DNA of 48,958 bases. It comes from Desulfosporosinus sp. OT. GTDB taxonomy: Bacteria > Bacillota > Desulfitobacteriia > Desulfitobacteriales > Desulfitobacteriaceae. The notes under the pieces are model-generated. The model made no database searches and was not told the origin of the DNA. It saw only the letters and a program-made list of their open reading frames with translations. The translations under genes were made by a program, and so were the position numbers. Where the stretch lies: positions 1-48,958 of the forward strand of contig NZ_AGAF01000038.1 in the NCBI RefSeq assembly GCF_000224515.1, read 5' to 3'. Positions 43,198 to 48,958 of the stretch are shown here, piece by piece (the first letter of the stretch is position 1; each line of letters begins with the position of its first letter).

Positions 43198-43320
43198 GTG
43201 CCTCTCGATGGTTACCACGGGCCCTATTTCGTTAATGATATCACGCATCCTATGACTTTAATTGCCTTCCTAATCGTCATGCTGTTAGGGGGATGGGTAA
43301 CTATTCGCACTTGGTTTTGA
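43198..43320 (+). CDS. possible 40-residue membrane peptide
   Basis: A GTG-started frame codes for 40 residues with one hydrophobic helix (THPMTLIAFLIVMLLGGWV) and a short polar N-terminus (PLDGYHGPYFVND). It fits exactly between ylbF and the next gene and leaves 27 bases before the latter. The ribosome binding site is weak (GGGAAG about 12 bases upstream), so the start is uncertain. Proline, glycine and aromatic residues are like those of the neighbours. Confidence 0.45.
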   Translation: MPLDGYHGPYFVNDITHPMTLIAFLIVMLLGGWVTIRTWF

Positions 43321-43347
43321 TGAATTATTAACGAAAGGAGAAACGCC

Positions 43348-44019
43348 GTGATCAACCAATATAACTGTATACCCCCGATGCCGGCGACTCCTTTCTCCTT
43401 TTCCATCTTAGTGGACAGCCCCATTCGGCGTAATTTAAAGTTTAGCCCTGTCAGTGCGATGATATTTCCTTTGGCTTCTACGCAAATTCATTATGCCTCC
43501 ATGATTATTGTGGGTTTAGATGTGCTTATGGCATTTCTTTTCAAACGCTCCTTGGCCCATCCTCCAAACCCCTCCCGCCCAAGTCCAGATCTTTATCCCG
43601 TAACACTTACCTTGCCACAACTAACCAAACTCATGCAAGCAGCCATCAATGGGCAGGTTCCTATGCCTTCACCTGTTCAAACTGCTCCGGGGCAAGGCAT
43701 TGGTCCCGTCGGAGGGGATGAACCTCTCTTTCCCGATAATTTAAGTGTTTCCTTGATCATATCTGCTCCTTTTGCGCCATTTGACGGAAGCCCTGATACG
43801 TCATTTAACGTTCCTTTATTCGAAATCCCCGGAGCACCCGGCAACCTGATTATTGCTCTAGGTTTAATCATTGCTCAGTTCTTTATTGAACGCACTGGAA
43901 TAGGAACTCCTGATGGAACTGGAAATGGATCTGGGAACCCCGACACAAACGGTAATGTGACCAATAGCAATGATGGGAAGGGAGGGGTAAAAAATGCCAC
44001 TGCTAAGTCGACCCCGTAA
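43348..44019 (+). CDS. proline-rich membrane protein of unknown function
   Basis: I do not recognise a family. The 223-residue protein has a Pro-rich N-terminus (IPPMPATPFSFSILVDSP), a possible helix at about 47-65 (HYASMIIVGLDVLMAFLF), a Pro/Gln/Gly-rich middle (about 73-150), a second helix (about 165-183, NLIIALGLIIAQFFI) and a Gly/Asn-rich tail. The start is GTG at 43348 with AAAGGAG. It overlaps the next gene by 26 bases. The layout suggests an envelope or spore-membrane protein. Confidence 0.6.
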   Translation: MINQYNCIPPMPATPFSFSILVDSPIRRNLKFSPVSAMIFPLASTQIHYASMIIVGLDVLMAFLFKRSLAHPPNPSRPSPDLYPVTLTLPQLTKLMQAAINGQVPMPSPVQTAPGQGIGPVGGDEPLFPDNLSVSLIISAPFAPFDGSPDTSFNVPLFEIPGAPGNLIIALGLIIAQFFIERTGIGTPDGTGNGSGNPDTNGNVTNSNDGKGGVKNATAKSTP

Positions 44020-44284
44020 TCCCACCTTTCCTACTGTAATTCCTCAGAAATGTTTCGAACCCAAGTCTCCTCAAACTTACGATTATGGGTTTAAACGGTT
44101 TGCACCACTACTACAGTCCCCACCCGTTGGCGCGGGCATTTTGGCGATAACCTTGTTCTATTTCATTGCATTTTTCTCTAATGTACTCTTAGCCCCAGCA
44201 TCCTTCACAACCCTAGGCATCACCGTGACTATAGGTACGTTTGGGTTACTTGCCTTAGTTGTGCTCATTCTGTTTTTATTTTAA
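43994..44284 (+). CDS. small two-helix membrane protein
   Basis: A 96-residue protein with a Pro-rich N-terminus and two hydrophobic helices (about 47-67, 73-96). The ATG follows GGGAGGGG and overlaps the end of the previous gene by 26 bases in another frame, so coupling is likely. No family match is recognised. The helix end LLALVVLILFLF is at the very C-terminus. Confidence 0.6.
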   Translation: MPLLSRPRNPTFPTVIPQKCFEPKSPQTYDYGFKRFAPLLQSPPVGAGILAITLFYFIAFFSNVLLAPASFTTLGITVTIGTFGLLALVVLILFLF

Positions 44285-44320
44285 GGATGCGGACCATTAA
44301 CATTAAAACACCAAAAGCAT

Positions 44321-44350
44321 GAGCCTTTCACTCATCAAAGTGTAAGGCTC
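44321..44350 (+). terminator. terminator-like hairpin after the membrane protein set
   Basis: GAGCCTT / AAGGCTC with an inner CACT / AGTG stem, followed by TTAAAATTATCTTT. The T content is modest. Confidence 0.45.
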
Positions 44351-44459
44351 TTAAAATTATCTTTCATATTGTTCAAGGTCGAAAATAAATGAATTTGCAT
44401 AAAAATTGTTATAGCCCCAATGATCAGTTATGGCTATCGATACGTTAAATCCATGCGAA

Positions 44460-45440
44460 TTAATTCGGACCTATCGGCGGAGACATTGGAGGGATCGGTG
44501 GGGCTATAGGTTCGGAAGCGACTCCCATCTGGTTCAGCGATTCTAAAAGTTCTGGATTTATGGGGGCAGCTTCTGGGCTTATTGCTGGTTTTTTCCTGCC
44601 ACTAATCAATCCTGTGACTTTCCCCCAAACTGTCGTTGCTGTATTCTTCATTGGAGTGAGAAAGGTCATCATCCCCATGGGTTCTTTGACTTTTAATATG
44701 ATTGGTCCATTGGGAGCCTGCCCAAGCTGAGCGGGGTTTTCCACAGAAACGACGACACGACTGTAATGCTGAAGAGGAACCGGACTTTGGAAATGTGCCC
44801 GATAAACTCCATTTCCAACGGGCCGCAAAAGCCCCACCAAAAATCCAGTCTTTCCTTTGTCATCGACCAAGTAAGCTGCATACATCCCTGTCTGTCCTGG
44901 TCCCAGGTACGTTTGGGGCACTGGCAAATTAGCGATCAGCAGAAAGCTGTTGTCGGGTGAAATCGTCGCTGCCCCATTACCATTAATCCCCTCTTGAGCG
45001 GCTTGTAGAACAAGTTGCCGGGTTTGATTCATCCCTGGATTCCCTTGAAATTGAACTTGATTATATCCAGGACCCTGGCTATACCCGCCTTGATATCCTG
45101 GACTTTGATTATATCCCATGCCTGGGTTATATCCACCCTGATTATATCCCCCACCCTGTTGAGGTGGACTATTGCCCACGCCTGGCATAGGTGGAGGGGG
45201 CTGGAACGGTATCCCTGAAGGAGGCGGTTGCTTTGCGCCTATAAAACCCCCGCGTAGATTTTGGATTTGTCCATCTTTTTGAAAGACCCCACTCGCTTTA
45301 AGTCCTGAACCCAGTGTATTGCGAATCGAACCCGGAGAGTATCCCGGAGCTAATTGACCATTAGGTAATTGCATAGGGAACCCCTGCGGTCCGATAGGCT
45401 CATAAGGACCATTTGGCTTATCCCCACCGAACTTCACCAT
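44460..45440 (-). CDS. low-complexity Gly/Pro/Tyr/Asn-rich protein, function unknown
   Basis: I do not recognise a family. The 326-residue protein begins KFGGDKPNGPYEPIGPQGFP and has a Pro-rich stretch (about 70-90). Residues about 95-135 are a prion-like region of GYNQ, GYNPG and GYSQG repeats. Then follows a folded-looking domain (about 140-255, LLIANLPVPQTYLG, YAAYLVDDKGKTGFLVGLLRPVG) and a Pro-rich tail. There is no signal peptide. It could be a spore-coat or matrix protein. ATG at 45440 with GGAGGGGAGC. Confidence 0.6.
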   Translation of the reverse strand: MVKFGGDKPNGPYEPIGPQGFPMQLPNGQLAPGYSPGSIRNTLGSGLKASGVFQKDGQIQNLRGGFIGAKQPPPSGIPFQPPPPMPGVGNSPPQQGGGYNQGGYNPGMGYNQSPGYQGGYSQGPGYNQVQFQGNPGMNQTRQLVLQAAQEGINGNGAATISPDNSFLLIANLPVPQTYLGPGQTGMYAAYLVDDKGKTGFLVGLLRPVGNGVYRAHFQSPVPLQHYSRVVVSVENPAQLGQAPNGPIILKVKEPMGMMTFLTPMKNTATTVWGKVTGLISGRKKPAISPEAAPINPELLESLNQMGVASEPIAPPIPPMSPPIGPN

Positions 45441-45554
45441 GCTCCCCTCCTTTATTTAATTCAATGTAACTTTATAACATGATATGATAGGACGAATGGA
45501 AGGGTTCTGAAGACAACCTAATGGGCAAACTAATAATTAAGGAGCGAGCAAACT

Positions 45555-46487
45555 ATGCCCGAAAAACTTACTCCACTGCTTTCTAAAAACATATCCCGAC
45601 GCACCTTTCTCTCGCGTGTCGGCGGTTTTATAGCCAACCATTGGTTGCTTTCCACATTACCTCTTGGCAGCGCGGGGGTCCTCGGCTGGGCCGAACATGA
45701 TACTATGGCCCTGAAACGGGAACAGTGGGATTTGTTTTACCCCAACCTACCTGCTGCTTTAGAGGGAAAAACGATCTGTCAACTCAGTGATTTGCATCTA
45801 GAAAGCCTACGAATTTCACCTGAACGCATTGACCAGGTCGTGATGGCCCAAAAACCGGATCTCCTCGTGATTACCGGGGATATCATTTCCACCCGGACGG
45901 ATCTGAATAAATTAACTCCTTTCCTAGGAAGGCTTACAGCAACCTACGGAAAATATGTTGTCATGGGAAACAACGATTATAGCAATCTTTCCCACACCCT
46001 CTTTAAACGATATCTCCAACAGCTTCGAAACTTAGGATGGATCCCCTTGCTCAACGATGCCTCTTTCTTAGCGCAGCTTAATCTCTGGGTCATCGGAGTC
46101 GACGACCCAGCTACTGCCCATGACGATGTGGAGCTGGCCTATCAAAAGGTTTTTTCTTCTTCCCCGCCTCCTACTCCACCCTTTCGCCTAGTCCTAGCCC
46201 ATTCCACAGATTGCCTAGACGATGTGGCTAAAAACGGGGCCGAACTTCTTCTTACCGGGCATACTCATGGTGGGCAAATCCGGCTGCCAGGGCTACAACC
46301 ACTGATTACCAACACCTATCTGGGAGACTATGGGATTTATGAAGGCTATCATGTGATTAACGACGTTCCTCTTTACATTAACCGCGGCATAGGTGAAAGC
46401 GTTATTCCACTTCGCTTTAATGTCCCACCAGAGGTTGCCTTTTTCACCTTACACCTTGGGGAAGCACCACCAAAACATCACTCATAA
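45555..46487 (+). CDS. metallophosphoesterase with Tat-type signal
   Basis: A 310-residue protein of the calcineurin-like fold. The N-terminus has SRRTFLSRVGG, a twin-arginine export motif, followed by a hydrophobic stretch. The metal motifs are QLSDLHLES (D-x-H), VITGDIIS (G-D), VVMGNNDYS (G-N-N-D in place of the usual G-N-H-D), and LLTGHTHGGQI (G-H-x-H). Related YkuE-type enzymes act on lipid A-like or UDP-linked substrates and live at the membrane; the substrate here is unknown. ATG at 45555 with AAGGAG, then a terminator follows. Confidence 0.88.
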   Translation: MPEKLTPLLSKNISRRTFLSRVGGFIANHWLLSTLPLGSAGVLGWAEHDTMALKREQWDLFYPNLPAALEGKTICQLSDLHLESLRISPERIDQVVMAQKPDLLVITGDIISTRTDLNKLTPFLGRLTATYGKYVVMGNNDYSNLSHTLFKRYLQQLRNLGWIPLLNDASFLAQLNLWVIGVDDPATAHDDVELAYQKVFSSSPPPTPPFRLVLAHSTDCLDDVAKNGAELLLTGHTHGGQIRLPGLQPLITNTYLGDYGIYEGYHVINDVPLYINRGIGESVIPLRFNVPPEVAFFTLHLGEAPPKHHS

Positions 46488-46490
46488 GTG

Positions 46491-46517
46491 AAGGGGCACG
46501 ATGCTTCGTGCCCTTTT
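46491..46517 (+). terminator. terminator of the metallophosphoesterase gene
   Basis: AAGGGGCACGA pairs with TCGTGCCCTTT (loop TGCT, one G-T pair) with a T-rich end. It follows the stop codon by four bases. Confidence 0.8.
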
Positions 46518-46597
46518 ACCCTGAAAATAACCTATTTTTAGTCATTGGTAATAACGTAGCACAGTGGCCTGGGGGGTAAATATGTAAAGAGACGCAA

Positions 46598-46649
46598 GAG
46601 GGGACGGTTCTTGCTTGCAGATTCGATGCAAGTCAAGAACCGTCCCCTC
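46598..46649. repeat. AAGAACCGTCCC-type hairpin
   Basis: GAGGGGACGGTTCTTG and CAAGAACCGTCCCCTC form a perfect 16-bp stem with a smaller TTGCA / TGCAA stem in the loop. The flank CTCCCACT is the same as at 24781. No T-run follows on the minus strand, so it is not a simple terminator. Confidence 0.7.
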
Positions 46650-46687
46650 TCCCACTTATTCCCCGTTACAAGTTCCTCGACCCAAGC

Positions 46688-47070
46688 CCAGACGCAGTAT
46701 GACACGAGCGCGACGTCTTTACGTAAGCAGATCAGCAAACTTCCGTTAAAGCAACCGACCCTAAACACGGGGCAGTGCACAAGGTCCCTTCTCGCCGTCC
46801 TGCAAGAAGGTTAATACGTGCGAAGACCGTGTCTTCGGGCTTCAGGGACACTCAGCCACCCTGCAAGAAGGCTAATACGTGCGAAGACAGTGTCTTCGGG
46901 CCAGCGGATGTGCACTGCCGCCAATGCGCCAAGGATGGCGCTTTTGGCACGATAGTCTCCAGTGGAGATTATCGCCATCGCCGAAGGATGAACCCCGCTC
47001 CCCACAGTCAGGAGTTTGAACGGTTAGTTTGCTCTGCGTCGTAAGCACTGAGCGCTGTGTCATACAAGTC
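46688..47070. repeat. palindromic modular element, copy C
   Basis: It has the same modules in the same order and orientation as copies A and B: the left arm with TATGACAC..GCGC..TACGTAAGCAGATCAGCAAACT, two TAATACGTGCGAAGAC units (46812, 46873) with full GAAGAC/GTCTTC palindromes, a GATAGTCTCCAGTGGAGATTATC hairpin and the right arm GAACGGTTAGTTTGCTCTGC...GTCATACAAGTC. The right end overlaps the TGA stop of the next minus-strand gene (47069-47071). Confidence 0.8.
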
Positions 47071-48136
47071 AGATACTAAATGTATGGTTGCCAATCCGTT
47101 TAATAACGGGTCGACTCTTAATCCAACGGTCTGTGGCAATACGTGGATTGAAATAAAATATTGCTCCGTTCGTCGGATCCATGCCAGATAGTGCTGCTTC
47201 AGCGGCCTTATAGGCCTCATCATCGGGTTCTAAATGAATCTGTCGGTCCTCTACGGCTGTGAAGGCACCTGATTGGTAAATAATAGCCTGTATAGACTTA
47301 GGAAAACGAGGGTCTTTCAGACGATTGAGCACGACTGCTCCAACTGCCACTTGTCCTTCAAAGTTTTCACCCCGAGCTTCGCCATAGATAACACGGGATA
47401 AGAGTTCGACATCTTCTTTGGATACCAAATGCGCTAAGCCTCGAGAAAGAACCTGGCTTTCAGCCTCTATTGGAACCGTGTTTCGCGCTACTTGTGTCTT
47501 AGCGTCGTCTTGATCGATTGACTGTGTTTCTTGGTTTGCAACTATGTCGTACGTTGGAATCTTCGATTCCATCTGTGACGGTTGAAGATCGCTCGAACGT
47601 GATGTACTTGACCCTTGCTTATAAATTCCGGCAAAAACCGGTATACTTCGTAAAATACTTTCCCACCACGACCTTGTGACCGTATTATCGACTGCTCTTG
47701 ACGTAGTATTTGCGACTTCCTCAGAATAATCTTTCACATCAATAGTCACCGGGTCTTTAGTTGTTTGTCTTGTTTCTCCATTCGGGACCTGCAAGGGTTC
47801 TCCAGCTTGGATTTGATCAGGACTCTTCATTTGGTTGAGCTTCGCAATTTGGTCAACCGTAGTATGGTATTTTTGGGCCAGGTTCCAAAGGCTTTCTCCA
47901 CGCTGAACTACAATTTCTAGGGTGCCTGTTGGATTCTCGAGAGCATTATCGTTTACATAATTAACTTTCTTTGTTTCTTCCATAGCAATATTATAAGAAA
48001 GCACGGTTCCATTTTTGCTCCCTCGTCCCAGGGCGGGATAAATACTGGCTTGCCACAGAAACAAGCACATCATCCCACATAGGAATATTGCAGAGGATTT
48101 CCGACATCGTCGGTGTGGCAATAAAATAAAAATCAC
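47069..48136 (-). CDS. LysM and SleB-type (Hydrolase_2) cell wall hydrolase
   Basis: A 355-residue protein. An N-terminal signal or anchor (about 13-40, SSAIFLCGMMCLFLWQASIYPALG) is followed by LysM (about 75-120, VVQRGESLWNLAQKYHTTVDQIAKLNQM) that binds glycan. A linker leads to a C-terminal SleB-type hydrolase domain (about 240-350): LSRVIYGEARGENFEGQVAVGAVVLNRL, with the catalytic Glu in GEARGE, and NGAIFYFNP. SleB family enzymes cut spore cortex or wall peptidoglycan. I use the GTG at 48136; a TTG at 48121 and an ATG at residue 22 are alternatives, with GAGGTG as the site. Confidence 0.88.
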   Translation of the reverse strand: MIFILLPHRRCRKSSAIFLCGMMCLFLWQASIYPALGRGSKNGTVLSYNIAMEETKKVNYVNDNALENPTGTLEIVVQRGESLWNLAQKYHTTVDQIAKLNQMKSPDQIQAGEPLQVPNGETRQTTKDPVTIDVKDYSEEVANTTSRAVDNTVTRSWWESILRSIPVFAGIYKQGSSTSRSSDLQPSQMESKIPTYDIVANQETQSIDQDDAKTQVARNTVPIEAESQVLSRGLAHLVSKEDVELLSRVIYGEARGENFEGQVAVGAVVLNRLKDPRFPKSIQAIIYQSGAFTAVEDRQIHLEPDDEAYKAAEAALSGMDPTNGAIFYFNPRIATDRWIKSRPVIKRIGNHTFSI

Positions 48137-48500
48137 CTCTTAAAGTTTAGACTATTTCTAGTCTTTCCCAAGAAAGGCGAGATTTATAACAAAACAATGT
48201 TAACTGCTTATTGTATTGCTTACTTTTACCATATTTATCATATCCAACAAGGAGCGGACATATATTATTCTGACTGAGCAAAAGAAAACTAGGTTTTTTT
48301 CTTTATACTTATCAGAAAGTATAGCGCATCAGTGCAACTAAGGCGACTGTCTTTGCCCAAGGCTAACAAGAAGGTTAATACGTGCGAAGATAGTGTCTGC
48401 AAAAAGGCTAACACGTGCGAAGACAGTGTCTTCGTGTAGGCTTCAGCCAGTTTTCTTAATATCAGTCAAAGCACGGTATGTGAAGTGAGGGCTGAATTAT
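48137..48500. other. intergenic region between divergent genes
   Basis: AT-rich from 48170 to 48340 with no gene. It holds element D (48350-48455), and GTGAGGG (48485-48491) as the ribosome binding site of the DUF2508 gene. Promoters for the two genes are expected here but I cannot define them. Confidence 0.4.
48350..48455. repeat. palindromic modular element, partial copy D
   Basis: Only the central units are present: GTTAATACGTGCGAAGATAG (48375) and GCTAACACGTGCGAAGACAGTGTCTTCG (two parts, 48408), with AGGCTTCAGCC after. No outer arms are visible, so it is a remnant or minimal form. Confidence 0.65.
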
Positions 48501-48893
48501 ATGAGGACTTTAGTTAAAAACCTTTTATCATCTTTCTCTTCTCCTGAAGCGCCACAGCTTAGCGAGGCCGAACACCTGCTTGCAGAAATTGAGGATACAA
48601 GAGTGAAGATGAAATACGCCTGGAACCGTCTGGATTTTGCGGCACCTGAATACGTAGAAATTGCTGTACTTGAACTCCTACTTGTAGAGACACAATATAG
48701 CCTTCTCAATAGACGTTATCGTTTATTGCAAGGCAGTGAAAAAGAATCCCCGTATTTCATGACATCAGCGGCTAAAAGATTGCCTTTTTCTCTGGAACAC
48801 CAACTTCAAAATCATGCGTTCTATCGAGCCTTCTGCCTGCCTGCAGAGGAGAGTTATTCAGAAAAGGGGCTGTTGCAAAACAGGCGCACATAA
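48501..48893 (+). CDS. DUF2508 (YaaL-like) family protein
   Basis: A 130-residue protein. The central part (about 22-75, SEAEHLLAEIEDTRVKMKYAWNRLDFAAPEYVEIAVLELLLVETQYSLLNRRYRLL, given by its key residues W41, P49 and Y51) fits DUF2508, a short helical family often found near recR and bofA in spore-formers. The last 50 residues are an extra tail with no clear features. The ATG follows GTGAGGG. Function unknown. Confidence 0.65.
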   Translation: MRTLVKNLLSSFSSPEAPQLSEAEHLLAEIEDTRVKMKYAWNRLDFAAPEYVEIAVLELLLVETQYSLLNRRYRLLQGSEKESPYFMTSAAKRLPFSLEHQLQNHAFYRAFCLPAEESYSEKGLLQNRRT

Positions 48894-48958
48894 AAATAGC
48901 ACATAAAAAAAATTCGCCTTGAAATGGCTTATTAAGCCTAATCCAGACGCATTTTCCT

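Noticed and set aside
7172-47070. Integron attC sites, suggested by the imperfect palindromes right after stop codons
   Set aside because: The arms do not give the GTTRRRY/RYYYAAC core pair, no integrase gene is seen, and the genes nearby are ordinary chromosomal genes on one strand.

Overview
The window looks like chromosome from an anaerobic, endospore-forming member of the Clostridia, most like Desulfosporosinus or Desulfitobacterium (Peptococcaceae). This rests on gene content, not on a database match. It holds a glutamate fermentation locus (B12-dependent glutamate mutase, methylaspartate ammonia-lyase, a citrate/citramalate lyase set), a radical 2-hydroxyacyl-CoA dehydratase-type pair, spore-related genes (GerMN lipoprotein, LysM/SleB-type hydrolase, YlbF), a siroheme reductase-like protein, a globin-coupled chemoreceptor and low-GC-Gram-positive ribosome binding sites. 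Most genes are on the minus strand.

Layout. 1-2900: the 3' part of a sensor histidine kinase gene with a long structured leader, a DUF5658 membrane protein, and a tRNA-Pro/Arg/His operon with promoter and terminator. 2970-6863: rph-rdgB, a P-loop/SAD-domain fusion, an acyltransferase-type membrane protein and an O-methyltransferase. 7000-14530: signalling genes (tandem-HD/HD-GYP phosphodiesterase, globin-coupled MCP, zinc-binding CZB MCP) and a siroheme-type reductase with a Cys-rich partner. 14683-20113: citDEFCXG. 20295-22351: HgdC-like activator and HgdB-like protein. 22638-23213: Uma2 nuclease on the plus strand. 23342-30536: a GntR regulator-murI-glmS-glmL-glmE-mal operon. 30917-39302: CWB2 surface protein, a MacAB-like exporter, an OmpR-type two-component system and a MarR regulator. 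39662-48893: GerMN lipoprotein, ZIP transporter, SGNH hydrolase, a cluster of uncharacterised envelope proteins, a Tat-type metallophosphatase, a LysM/SleB hydrolase and a DUF2508 protein.

Metabolic reading. GlmS/GlmE with reactivase GlmL turn L-glutamate into 3-methylaspartate, and Mal deaminates this to mesaconate. The lyase encoded next door probably splits citramalate into acetate and pyruvate. The enzyme in between (mesaconase) is not recognisable here. The HgdB/HgdC-like pair lies exactly between the two halves.

The most unusual content is non-coding. At least seven copies of a modular, palindrome-rich element family (about 0.1-0.48 kb) sit between genes (7172-7650, 9128-9600, 21098-21317, 24959-25219, 39460-39640, 46688-47070, 48350-48455). 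Three of them start within a few bases of a stop codon. One lies between a stop codon and a terminator, so it would be transcribed as a 3' UTR. A second family (TTCGA-rich microsatellite plus a conserved tail) occurs four times, each time just upstream of a minus-strand gene, and a third (AAGAACCGTCCC hairpins) occurs at two places. No transposase gene is visible in the window.
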